Source: Arbacia lixula | Taxonomy: Eukaryota > Echinodermata > Echinoidea > Arbacioida > Arbaciidae | Assembly: GCA_963669155.1 (NCBI GenBank) | Contig: OZ022591.1 | Location: 16,293,860 to 16,357,859 of the forward strand | Direction: 5' to 3' | Length of the DNA stretch: 64,000 bases | Shown: piece after piece, positions 48,338-59,911 of the stretch | Layout of the letters: the number at the start of each line of letters is the position of its first letter | How positions within the stretch are numbered: position 1 is the stretch's first letter | Notes under the pieces: generated by a model | Databases searched by the model: none | What the model saw: the letters and a program-made list of their open reading frames with translations, nothing else | What the model was told of the DNA's origin: nothing | Translations under genes and position numbers: made by a program

Positions 48338-48996
48338 GTCTCGGTGATGTACGTTTTTTGCGGTTCTTCGTCATATATGTGTGATCAGGAGAGGGGGGTC
48401 GAAGAGGGCCGTTGCAAGACATGTTTACCACTAGTTATAGGACCAAGCTTTCGGGCACCTGCCCTTCATCAGGATCTGTAATCAATAACATTATACAGTA
48501 CAGTACAGTGCACATACGAACTAACAATAAATACATCAACAAAAAGAACATAAGTTATGAAACGATAAACATATAGACGGCAGAAATAAACAAAGTATAA
48601 GGTAGAATCGGTAGAAATAAATCGTATCATACTGATCAATATACAAAAATATACAAGAAATGGTCAATTACCTTCCCGATTTTGGTGTACGTATTGGAAT
48701 TGTTATGTGTCTCGTGTGCTTGAGCTATAGTGAATTGATGTGGCGTGTTTGGGGGTCAGTGTTTACTTAGGCGTGAAAATGGATGGTCATTGGTCTGCAT
48801 TGATACCACGTGGTCTTAAGGTTTGTAGTTTGGATATCCAATGAGACTCTCGTTTCATGATGGTGTCGTGGTGCTTTGTTTTGACTATTTCGATGCCAGT
48901 GATGTTGATGTTTTGAACTGAGTGTCCCGGGAGATTGAAGTGTATAGTGTATGGTAGAGTCTTGCTGTTTGGCTTGTTTTTGTTGTAGTTGGTAAT
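48338..48996 (-). mobile_element. Penelope-like element fossil, 3' part
   Basis: Read on the - strand, 48996-48787 encodes the end of a GIY-YIG-type endonuclease region as found in Penelope-like elements (YTIHFNLPGHS, then RESHWISKLQTLRPRGIN). About 300 bp of non-coding sequence follows, then a hammerhead-type motif and more 3' DNA. The reverse transcriptase and everything upstream are absent, so the copy is a broken remnant. (TA)n on both sides suggests insertion into, or expansion from, TA-rich DNA. Confidence 0.78.
48441..48476 (-). ncRNA. Hammerhead-type ribozyme motif in Penelope-like element
   Basis: On the - strand the motif is GATC, CTGATGA, A, stem II GGGC/GCCC with loop AGGT, GAAA, GC, TT, then GGTC. 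GATC and GGTC pair as stem I. AGCT around the cleavage loop is self-complementary, as in the minimal stem III of Penelope-like element hammerheads, which are thought to work as dimers. It lies about 310 nt downstream of the endonuclease stop. Confidence 0.72.
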
Positions 48997-49022
48997 ATAT
49001 ATATATATATATATATATAAAT

Positions 49023-51994
49023 ATATCCCCTATCTCTCTTCCTCTATCCGTCCCCTCCCCGTTATTTTGTTATCCTCCATCTCTCTCTGTTTTTCTTTGC
49101 CCGGTATTGAGAACCGTACCAAATGTAGGTTAACTGTATGAGGCGCAAAATAACTCAACTGAAGCTGTCACAAAATTATTAATTTTTTATAAAAGAATCA
49201 CAACAGTGGGTAATTTCAATCACTGGCTGGAATTATTACGAGGACAAAATCAGTTATATTGAATCAATATTAATGCTTCACGCTGCTATATTAGGCCTCC
49301 CATGAGGTAAGTCAAGGGCGGTCTGGCACTTAAGTGAAATGATAAATGCAACTTGTGTTTAATGCAAATATGTAACGCAACTTGCGTTTAATATATTTAT
49401 CACACATTACACCTGAAGAGAGATGTGATAAAACGCAAAGTTGCCCTCGATTATAAGGAGTTGCGTCTAACGTTAAGGAGTTGCGTTTAATTGTTGCACA
49501 AATCTTTCCATTCACTTAACATAATGCACAGCAGGGGCTAGAAGGATTTCGAAATCAATATTCAAACTGAAATGACGCCATGATCCCGACATCTGATAAA
49601 ACACAAATACCACAGAGGCAGTAGCTGGTAGATTCAGCTATAACATACCAAAATTTCAAAGTAAAAAACTTAAACATGAGAGAGATACAGCTCGTGGAAG
49701 ATCGTCATGCCATTTCTTGATTGAAAATAAGTACCTCCTCCATTGACATAACCCGTACATACGTCACATTTTGACATTAATGCCCATAATGAAGGTTTAT
49801 ACCATGATGACGTCATCAAATTGAAAAATGAAGGCAACCTAACCCACAGAGCAATGTCTCAGCTACAACATACTGACATATAGAAAAATAATGATACAGG
49901 ATTACTCAGATACCCTCAAAGAACTTCATGTCATGCATGAAAATGCATTTTTTTCGATTCATATGGCAATATAACGTCACGATAAATTGAGACATGAGAT
50001 AAAACCTGCACATTTACACTCTTTCAGAATAATGGGGGTCACCAATGATGTTTAAGCGCATGTCTATCCATTCCTTTGAACAAGGTTTGATGCCGCCACT
50101 TAATATTCATGACTAACAGCTGCTCTCAACAATATGATGCATACCCAACTGCGTCACAGTCACCTGGATTTATCATAGTTCATACGCATTCCTGTACATG
50201 CATACATTTTAGCTTTCACTGCTGAATTTTTAATTCTGTCAGTAAGTGCTTGTTATGTAGTTAATAAGCACAAACGAATATGAAATTTTTGATACTTTTT
50301 GAGATGGAAACACTAGCTTGGGCGCGGCTGGGCACGTTTTCACGCTACTTGTCTGAATGGAAAATATCTGGAAATAACGTTTTATGCAATCTAATGGAAT
50401 ATGATGTGGAACATTGTGAAATTGAGACTTTTATACTGCAACTTGATATCAGGTTAATAGCCTTTTTGCCATATTTTAACAATATTCCTCGATTGAATCT
50501 TCATAGATACATCGTAGGTATTACATGTCACAACTGCGCAAGCATATGATTTGAGGATATTTCTCCAAATTCTCTTGCGCATCCGATTTTGTTTATACGT
50601 CAAATCCAGGCAAAAATCATCCAGAGAATCTGCGGATTCAAACATCTTTGTAAAGCGTTCTTTTGTGACTAGAAGGAGAGTACAATTAATATGCATTAAT
50701 AAAACGGCGGCTGGATATCCATGTACTTAAACATCCTTAGGGGTCACCAACCATTCTAAGGAGCTATGGCCGATTAAAGATAGCCACGTTTGTTTTTACA
50801 ATATTTGCACACATAAATGCATAGACACACGCGCGGACTTTCAACTTTGACTTTGAGCTATGGCCGACTAAGGGTAGTCATGTTTCTTTTTACTATATTT
50901 GCACACAAAAAACGTATTGACGCACGCACAGACTTTCAACTTTGACGCACACGCACGACCTTGCATGAAAATGTCTCAGAACGTGCCAGAAACATGAAAC
51001 CAGCGTTTTGCACAGAAAAACGATGACGTCACGGTCATGCCATGACCTTGAAAAATATTGCAATGACATGTTCAAATGTATACCCATACATGGTGAAAAC
51101 ATGATAAAACATGATACATGCATTGTTTAGATATAGATGTCACAAAAAAAGTGATGGGGGTATAAATAAAAATAAAGAATAAAGAAAGACAATTCTAACG
51201 AAAATAGAAGGTGATCTGTCGATTCTGATAGACCACATAATTATTAAATACAGATATCTATGCTAAAGAGCAGCTCACAATGCATGTATTTGGTTTTTTA
51301 GCAGATAATCCTTGCTCGTTTTGTTAACAGGAAGTTAAGACATATATTCCCGTGTTTTGAAACTCCCCAAAAGTTAAGGAAGTCTGGCAAATTATGATTC
51401 AATTATTTTTTTATTCACAGAAATTGTGCGTGTGTGTGTACGAAGAAATTATGAACATTTTCCCCTTGTGTGTATGTAACTGTATGTGTTCGTGTGTGTG
51501 AATATACTATGCTTGCGCGTGTGTTTGTACGTATCTGCTGTGTATGAAGTTTTTCTATTTCCATTAGCTCCTGCGTTGTTTGTTTTGATCCGTTTTTTTA
51601 GTAACATGTTACTATAATCATGTTGATTACCTAATTTGTGTTTCTGACGTTTTTTGCTGCTCTTCATCATTTCACTTGGCTTGGTAGTTTACTTTCCGGT
51701 CAGTATTTTCCCTGTAATCATATTCAAATTATATCACTCCTAGCATCAACATTCTCTTCGACAGATACGAAACCACTTTCACACTGCATGCGTTATACCC
51801 CTCTATCTTTATCAATAATGTAACATGTTCTTGCACATTCGGTCTTTGTAGTCATGGTAATAGACATGATAAAAAAGCTCCACTCTGCTTTTGATCTCTA
51901 ACACTCTTTCGCCATTCTTTGATTCCCATTTTCCCCCTGTTTCTTACCTTCTTTCTTCGTTTCTCTTTTCCCTTTCGCTGTTTAGTCCTGTGTT
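49023..51994. other. Unique intron sequence with a SINE-like fragment
   Basis: 49495-49560 shares TCCATTCACTTAACA and TAATGCA with the SINE-like copy at 16125-16240. The flanking 49340-49500 has several direct repeats of GCAACTTGCGTTTAAT and AGGAGTTGCGTTTAA-type words. Two related blocks at 50760 and 50870 share GAGCTATGGCCGA and GACTTTCAACTTTGAC. No gene supported. Confidence 0.45.
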
Positions 51995-52004
51995 TGGTTC
52001 TTCT

Positions 52005-52103
<99 letters not shown>

Positions 52104-52300
52104 TCTTCCTCTTGTTCTTGTCCTTGTTTTTCTTGTTCTTATTCTTCCTTTCTTCTTGTTTTTCTTGTTCTTGATTTTTCCTTCCTCTTTTTCTTCTTCT
52201 TTTTCTTCTTCTTCTTTTTCTTCTTCTTCTTCTTCTTCTTCTTCTTCTTCTTCTTCTTCTTCTTCTTCTTCTTCTTCTTCTTCTTCTTTTTCTACTTCTT
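51995..52300. repeat. Long (TTC)n/(TTCC)n tract
   Basis: About 300 bp of TTC repeats with TCC and TTG interruptions, becoming nearly pure (TTC)n at 52210-52288. Poly-Ser/Leu/Phe frames are not genes. Such homopurine-homopyrimidine mirror repeats can form triplex DNA. Confidence 0.95.
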
Positions 52301-52351
52301 TATTTCCTGAACATTCGTCTCGCTCATCTTGTCTGTAAAACTATTTGTCGA

Positions 52352-52541
52352 ATGATTTATGACACAACATGAGGGAGAGCATCTCGCACGTGCAGTCACA
52401 AAATTAAAATTGAAACAAATCGTAACTTTGTTTTTCTTCCAGGGATTTTCGTCGAAACTTCACTTACATGTTTCTTTCATTTTTCTGCTTTTATCAAAAA
52501 AACAAAAAAACAAAATAACTTCAGGGTGGATGTCCCTTTAA
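52352..52541 (+). repeat. Family A MITE, right half
   Basis: It begins ATGACACAACATGAGGGAG and ends CTTCAGGGTGGATGTCCCT-TTAA at 52538-52541. The left half is missing, replaced by the (TTC)n tract. Confidence 0.85.
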
Positions 52542-53823
52542 AATCAAGTTAACTTTCTGGTACTTGCTAGTGTATAAGACGTTAGTGTGTCATGTCATAC
52601 TCTTACTTCCTCATTACTCCTCTCTCTCTCTCTCTCTCTCTCCCTCACTCTTCCTTTGAATATACATGGGTATATTTGATGAGCATGACATGACTTTACA
52701 CATGATATGAAGCCCGTATCAACCCTTCCTATGCCCGCTGAAATGCTACTCAAAGACAGAGAAAATGTTTTCTTTTGGTATTTGAAGCTATGTTTATGGA
52801 GGAATACTAAACCCAAACACATCAACGTCAAATAAAAAGCTTTTGTCAATTGAAACAACTATTGCGGAGAGTGCAATGATTCACTACTCTAAAACAAAAT
52901 TGATATCTGATATAGAGCTACTCATTTAGGCAACCGTTTAGCACATAAAACCAACGAAATTACCTTTACAGCACATGGCACATATTATGAACACAGAATT
53001 ATGTACGTGTGCGTATGTGTTCGTATGCGTGTGTGTATGCTTGTAAATGTATAAATGTCTGTAATATATTTCGTCATATTTCATAAATCAATCAATTGCA
53101 GTAGCTTGTCACAATCTGACGTTTCGTGTCAGAATGAATTCCTCTTTTTGCTGGCAGTGGCGTATGATATCAAGGGGCCTTGTCCCAGAGGCATCTCTGA
53201 GCCAAGAGAGGAAGGCCAGCCTCTGGACATCGTCACTCTATGGGATTTGGGTGTACAATTAGACTGTGTCAGTGGCACTTAAGAGTGTTCACATGCTTAA
53301 GAAATGGATTCATTTATGTGGGAATGTGTAAGAAAAGGGACGGGTATGGGAATAAATGTGACTCTACACTGAAATCAAACTCCTCCGTACACTGTTCCTT
53401 TGTCACGATCTAAATATCATCGTGCACCTGCTCACTCAAGGTTTTTGGAGGGCGGAACTATTTCACCTACGATGACGGTACTGTAGCTAAGTCGGGAAAA
53501 ACACACAAACATGATTATAAGCTTAATGAGATGAGCCAAGGCAGGAGCAGATGAACAAGTAGGTGTCTCATGGGGGATTACGGTAAAAATAGATATTAAT
53601 GAGATGAAACTCTGCACGGCTACGTCCAAGTCTCATCCCATTTATAGTATATATGATTAATCCATGCTTATGATCCTTCAAAACATCTTATTCTGCACCT
53701 ACACATGCACAAAATCTATTGGGGATTAACGTTCCAAGCCCATCTTCAGACTTTTTGATATTAGAGTGTTATTTAGAAAGTAGATTACCGTGACTGTGAC
53801 TGTGAATGTGGCTGGCAGCTGCT

Positions 53824-54370
53824 TTTAAAGGAATAGTTCACCCTGAAACTCTTTTTCTTTCAAGAAAAGAGACACATTAAACAAACATATTAGTGAAGGT
53901 TTGATGAAAATCCGTCAAAAGATAAGAAAGTTATGATCTATTAAAATTTTGATTTTGTGATGTCACGTGCGAAGTGCTCTCCAACATGTTGTGCACATTT
54001 TTTTGTTCGAAAATGTGCATTTTCTCAAAAGAAATAAGAACGTTATGACATTCTTAATTTCAAGTTTATGGCGTCACGTGCGAGGTGCTTTCCGCTCTCC
54101 CATATGCTGTGTACAAAATAATTCAACAAATTGCTCTTTCTCTGTTTGTGACAACGGAATATTTTTCGTACAGATATACGTATTACTAATGATGTACCAA
54201 ATGCACAGGTAACATGATGCATATCTTTTTTAAAAAAAGCACAATTTCGAAAAAATTAATGTACACAATTTATTGGGAGAGCACCTCACACATGACGTCA
54301 CAAAATTAAAAAATTAACAGATCATAACTTGTTTTTATCCTTTGACGGATATTCATTAAACTTTCACTTA
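53824..54370. repeat. Family A MITE, rearranged copy with duplicated arm
   Basis: TTAA-AGGAATAGTTCACCC starts at 53825. The segment with GTGATGTCACGTGCG at about 53957 is followed by a second left-arm segment with GGCGTCACGTGCGAGG at about 54071, then the centre and right arm. The right terminus is lost after about 54370. Confidence 0.8.
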
Positions 54371-57009
54371 TATCCCAGAGGCATCCCTCTACAGGTTATT
54401 CAAGACCCCCCTTCTCATAGTCACAGTTGTATTAATCTGAAACTCTATATTACTATGTGCACTCACAAAAAGTATGAGTGCACGTTATGTTGTGGCTGTG
54501 AGCTCCGCTGCACGCTCTAGTCTAACATATATCTTCGCAAATCTTGGCAGTGATGTAACGTTAATATTCCAATTGTTAGAGCGGGGATGTGGGTCTCTAC
54601 CGGCGAGTGAGTGTGCGTGTCACTATCATGCCCATTTATACGCATACGTGGACGACCAGCGCGGCTCTCCGTCTCACGCATAGGTCTCGCCCAAGGCCGA
54701 GTGGATTCGAGTTAATTATCAAGGTACATGCTCACTCACGACAGCTCTGTATACGATCTGGGTTAGATCATAGCAAATGAAATCAATGATTACTGCAGAG
54801 AGCAATTAATGTACAGCGACTCTATTCGGAAGGAGTGCGTTGATTTCTTCCGTGTACACTGCGGAGTTAACTCTCCACGTGCTATTGTCGCACATTTGCA
54901 CCACGTATACATAGAAAGCCCATAGAGCAGCAATCCGATTGGCGAGCATATAGTTTACCAGCCGCGTGACACGCTAGGCATACGTTGGGCGCTCTCAACA
55001 ATAATGTAATTGCTGTGTTGTGCATTTGCTATGACAACTTTCGAGACGGGTTGAACGTACTTGGATGAGCAACGGACGAAGAGGAAACCTTCAACTAATA
55101 CGTACTAAACGTTCATACAGCGCATACCCAACGTGGACCTAGCGTCTTGATCAATACGTTGCCATACGTTCACAATTTTGAATGCGTTCAAAAACTATTC
55201 GACCCCAGCGCACCTCTGCGAACCCCTACGAAAAAGTAAATGCAACGTTTGTCAAACGTGTCACGAACGAACACCCATATTTTACAAACGCCAGTCACAC
55301 GTTAGCTCTAAATGCAACAGCGAATATTCATATCCAAACAAATTCATTATATTCAATTCAATTCAGATCGGTTTATTTATACAAAGACACATTAATGAAT
55401 ACTAAAAAATCTAGAGGAATGAAGAAAACACGTATCGTTCATGAATTCAAATAAGCCAAAGCTGCTAATAAGTACAATGTTTTTTTTTTCTTAGGTATAA
55501 TTCGAATGGAAGATGTCTGTATCTGAATCAAAGCCGAAAACCATTAGTATTGTATCCCCCATGTGTGTAGGAAAAAAAGTCCTCCTACATGACAATGGTC
55601 AAAGAGGAAATTGCTTTCAGCCCTTACTCTTCGGTACTTTCAATTTTGTTGTTGTATGCACCAAGACGAAGACGCGAGTATTTGATATTATCTTTCTGCA
55701 ATAATAACCCACTTTCCTGTTTGAGGGTATACCGGCCTTGTAGTTAGCTTCAAACCGATATCTTCCTTCTTTTGAGGAAGCGGGGCTCGATTACCTATGA
55801 AACGATGGCCTCTCACACCGACTTCCTTTCAATAGCAGACGTGATTCCTAGTGGACAAACACAGGACGTTGTCATGGTATCTTCATCATTTATGATTTAA
55901 CCATCTTGTGTTGAAAGAGCATCGAACTACCGTTCGTGGGAGGAGGGTCGGTTGACAATATTATGTCGAACTGCGAAATGGCAAGTCTTTAGAATTGTAA
56001 TACAGATACCTTTTTGTCCAAAGTCCTGTAATGTGAGTCCTCTTTGTTTAGTCAGCCACGCTTGCGGAAAAAGTCAACAAGGCCAAAGTGCGATGAAGGT
56101 AGGATATGCAAGAGTTGATCTTATCGAAGTGTTGGATAGAACAGTCGACTGATACACCAACAGTGAAACATGTACATCATGTTATTTTTTAAGATCTAGA
56201 ACGTTTTTTTTATCAAGTATCGAAAAGGACATACATTTACATGACAAATCACAAATATAAGACAAACATTTTGGTCACTCATTAACAATGTACGTAATGT
56301 TACGTCAGCGTATATTCAGGTTTCCTATTTATGTTTAGCGTTTTGGAAACAACATCGGCTGTTAGTTAAAAAAGGTGTTTTTTGTTTTAAATTATGGGTC
56401 AAACAAACATACACACAGACACACACACACACACGCAAGCACATATACACACACACATACTCACATACACACAGGCGCTCATACGCAAAAACACACACGC
56501 ACAAACATACATAAAAGAATGCACGTTTAGAAAAACACACATTCAAAATGTATAACATATTTTTCCTTTTTTAGACTAAAAGATGATAACATTATACTCG
56601 GCATATTCTTTTATATGATATGCCCTTTCTATCTGAGCATTGTGAAAAAGAATTCCCGGAATTATTTTTTTCCTTTTCTATGAAAAAAGAATGTAATATT
56701 CCATTCGATATCCTTTGATCCTTGATATCGTTTTGACGAAAATTGGATGAACGCGAGTCGGTAAGCAGCTTTTAATTTCATGAAGGCGCATAATGTTCTC
56801 GAATTCTGAGCAGCTGTGAGCGATACAGTGTGAGATATCGGATATCATTTCGAGCAAGGTTGTATGACGCGAAGCTCCGCTTCATGCGTCCTTGCTTCTA
56901 CATGGTAAAGTAATTTATGGTAAAATAATGAGATCATATCACTATCAATTACGTTAATGATGTTCATGTTGCCTATACCATTCTAGTCACATTATCAAAT
57001 GCAATAAAC
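54371..57009. other. Mostly unique intron sequence
   Basis: A GC-raised patch lies at 54560-54740. Read on the - strand, 55345-55390 ends AATAAACCGATCTGAATTG followed by AATTG/AATA repeats, like a LINE or SINE 3' tail. A (CA)n tract lies at 56406-56505. No gene supported. Confidence 0.4.
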
Positions 57010-57382
57010 TTAAAGGGCATATACTGTACTGGGAAGGCAAAAAAGCATTCAAAAGGTGATCGTGAGCAATCTTCTTGCCAATGGTCTTAAATTCGTGTAT
57101 TGACCATTTTAGAAGCTTGCTGAAAGTTATTTGCCCTCAAATGATCTACATTTGGAGTAATGAGTGATTAAGTCACAAATCCTCAAAATGTTCGGCCCGA
57201 ACATTTTGAGGATTTAATCATTAATCATTAATTATTCCATATGTGGATCATTTGATGGCAAATAACTTTAAGGAAGCTTCTAAAATGATCAATACATGAA
57301 TTTAAGACCATTGGTAAGAAGATTGCTCACGATCACCTTTTGAAGGCTTTTTTGCCTTCCCAGTACCGTATATGCCCTTTAA
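57010..57382. mobile_element. Family P near-perfect palindrome, TTAA-flanked
   Basis: TTAA at 57010-57013 and 57379-57382 enclose two arms of about 180 bp that are complementary from AGGGCATATACTGTACTGGG at the ends to a perfect 19-bp-arm centre around 57196 (CCTCAAAATGTTCGG and its complement). It could fold into one long hairpin. Confidence 0.88.
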
Positions 57383-57956
57383 TGACAATTTGCCCAGTAA
57401 GTGCAATTGTAATACTATTACCTTACCTTATACCTAGTTCACCTGGAATGTTTATAACGGCATATAAATGTGTTTCACTATTTTAAAGGGACGTAATCAA
57501 TATTTCACTGTACGATAACTATTTAATTGAATTATACATTAGTATTACATTATTGCATTATAGTATGTATGGTATAACACCAGTTTGCTTTGTGTCAAAC
57601 CTGTCATTATTTGTCATCTTATGTAAACCCATCGGGTTGACTTGGAATGTTAATGTTTAATTTCATTTTTGTAGTACCGTGTATGTATGATGTTGTCAAT
57701 TGATCTGTCAAAATATGTTTGTTTTATGTTCTAGGTTAGATCTTTTTTATCATGTGAACAAAATGAATTCCAATATATGTATCTTTTAAATGGACCAAAT
57801 AAATACAATTTAGAATTTACAATCTTTTAACACCTGGAGCGATGGTAATCGTTGGACTTGACTGTTCACAGCGTTTGCAGACGTTTTACTGTATATATCA
57901 CGGATGTATTAAACGTAGCCTTATATATCCTTGGTTACATATTACACCCCATCCTC
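57383..57956. other. AT-rich intron sequence
   Basis: The end (GACCAAATAAATACAATTTA near 57792) resembles a LINE 3' tail, but no reverse-transcriptase sequence is visible upstream. Confidence 0.3.
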
Positions 57957-58531
57957 TAAAACACATAGCCCATTAATCCACCTCCTGGACTGTATTAAGC
58001 AATCCGCCGATCAGTGGTATGACCCGGCGTGCGTAATACGTGAATCAGTGGCGTCATGTGTGTGGGAGAATAAGCGGACGATAAAATATGGTCAGTATCT
58101 GGACTAATAGCCCATTTGCGCAAGTCACGAAATTCGCCAGGAATCATCAGTGTATCCTAACGATTACGTGTATGAAATCTGACAGTCTTAGCTACACGAC
58201 TCTTTCCAGGTAAAGTGAAAAAAGATACTTGTTTACGTTTGAAACCTGCAATAAGTTCAATGCAACGCTGAGTGCATGGGTCGACGGATGAATGTGCGGT
58301 GCGCGAAACCGTGACGTGCGCTATTGCGTGTTCCGGTCTTTAGGTTTCGGGAAGCTCTAGGTGTTGGAGAATTCGTCCAAAACCGACTTGAAATCTCGTT
58401 TTGCAAGATTTCAAGTCGGTTTCTAGTAGTATTTTTGGGAAGGAGGTTCGTGTACATTGTTTTCTTCCATTTTTGATGGTTTTCGTAAAATGTTGATGTT
58501 TTTGACCTGCAAAAGGCTAACCTGTCTTTCA
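57957..58531 (+). mobile_element. Family O MITE copy 2, with N1 inserted in its left end
   Basis: The interior matches O1 and O3 (ACGTGTATGAAATCTGACAG; TTTAGGTTTCGGGAAGC). The right end is CCTGTCTTTC, worn. It contains a perfect 16-bp inverted repeat (AACCGACTTGAAATCT, 58381-58396, with 58406-58421). Confidence 0.7.
57974..58106. mobile_element. Family N MULE-like MITE, copy 1 (133 bp)
   Basis: Ends are TAATCCA and TGGACTA. A perfect 9-bp target duplication ATAGCCCAT flanks it (57965-57973 and 58107-58115). Nine-base duplications are typical of Mutator-like elements. The interior shares TGTGGGAGAATAAGCGGACG with N2. Confidence 0.88.
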
Positions 58532-58674
58532 GGGTTCATCGCGATTGCTGACATACTGTACGTACACAATCATGTGTGTGCGCGCTTATGCACGTGACTA
58601 TTGGCGCTTCTGCACTTTGTGAGGGCACCTGCGTGTATAAAATATGGGATGGAAATTGCTCTGAGAGCGTCGTG

Positions 58675-58757
58675 TTTGTGTGTAAGTGTGGGTTAGATTA
58701 TGTGTATGTGTGTATATGTGTGTGTGTGCGTGTGCGTGTGTATGTGTGTATGTGTAA
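58675..58757. repeat. (TG)n microsatellite
   Basis: TGTG with TATG and CGTG interruptions. Confidence 0.9.
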
Positions 58758-58839
58758 GTAATTCGGTGGCAAGTTCCCTCCTTACCTCTTGAGACATCCC
58801 TCTGACCTGGGTTGAGTGTGCCTATCGGACCTTTATGAC

Positions 58840-59200
58840 CTGACCTTGTCCCAAACTGACAGACCTTCCAGTAACAGATACTCTGTTACACTACACTATG
58901 AAACGTATCCTGTCCCAATATCATGCTCTATAAAGAATATCTCGACCCAATTACAGCACAAAATACATACTCTTCGTCGAAGGTAAATGGCACATGTACT
59001 GCAGTAGCCCCTAACCTATTTTTTTTAGGATAAAGTTCCTGACCCATATTTTGTCATAAACATACTCACGCCAATACTTACCTCTGCAAGTACTTAGGAT
59101 CTGAAAACATATTCTCTGCCAATGTTTGTGATCTAAAAGCATAACCTGTCCAAATTGCGAGGCTTGAAAAAAAATCTGTCCAGCGTCATGTCCCTAGAGC
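58840..59200. repeat. Possible very degraded tandem repeat, about 35-45 bp
   Basis: Words of the type CCTGTCCCAAT, CTCGACCCAAT, TTCTCTGCCAAT and ACCTGTCCAAAT recur, each followed by ATCTAAAAGCATA-like sequence. The period is irregular. Confidence 0.35.
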
Positions 59201-59367
59201 CTTACCCAATGGGGAATGTTTCATTTTTTAACCCTCTTAGTGACAGTTTTTGTAAATTAGAACAGCATTTACTGCCTATGGGACTGAGGCGATTAACCCG
59301 TCAGCATTGCACAACACTGGCTTTTTAAGGCCAGGGGCTATTTTGCACATAATTTGTCAATTATTAT

Positions 59368-59459
59368 AACTTACCATCAATGGCGACTACCATGGCAACA
59401 GCCAATGAGCTCTGGATATTGCACCTGTTGCCATTGATGGTGAGTTACAATAATTGGAA
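59368..59459. repeat. 31-bp imperfect inverted repeat
   Basis: CAATTATTATAACTTACCAT plus CAATGGC pairs with the complement ending 59459, with about 30 nt between the arms. Probably a small MITE remnant. Confidence 0.8.
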
Positions 59460-59475
59460 CCTTGTATGTAACGTG

Positions 59476-59911
59476 GCCAGGGTGTCCCGTTTGCACATAT
59501 CATGAAACTCGGAATGAATCAGCAGGATACCCCATAGATAACGTGCGTGAAATCTCACAGTCATAGCCACACCAACCATTCCAGGAAAAGTGAAAAACTA
59601 GAGATGTTTACGTTTGAAAACTAACGGCTGTAGTCTACATCTACAGCCCCTGTCAGTGCGCGATCACCGCGGCCATGCTCCCATTGAACGTATGCACTGT
59701 GTTGCGGACCATAGCGCAAATCGGTCTCCGGTATCCAGGCTATAAGTTCCGGACGACCAGCCCAAAACCTCCTCAAACTCTAGCGATCGCTGTAATTTCG
59801 CTCAAAGTCAGTTTCCAGTCTTAATATTGGGAGAGAAGTTGTGATACAGTATCTTCTTCCATTTTCCGTCTTTTTTTTTTAAATTGTACAAAATGGACAC
59901 CCTGTCTTTAA
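59476..59911 (+). mobile_element. Family O MITE, copy 3
   Basis: The left end is CCAGGGTGTCCCGTTTG and the right end GGACACCCTGTCT before TTAA at 59908-59911. The interior matches O1 (GAAATCTCACAGTCATAGC; AACGTATGCACTGTG). Confidence 0.85.

Noticed and set aside
51891-52338. Poly-Ser, poly-Leu and poly-Phe frames of 139 codons
   Set aside because: They are the three readings of a (TTC)n repeat.
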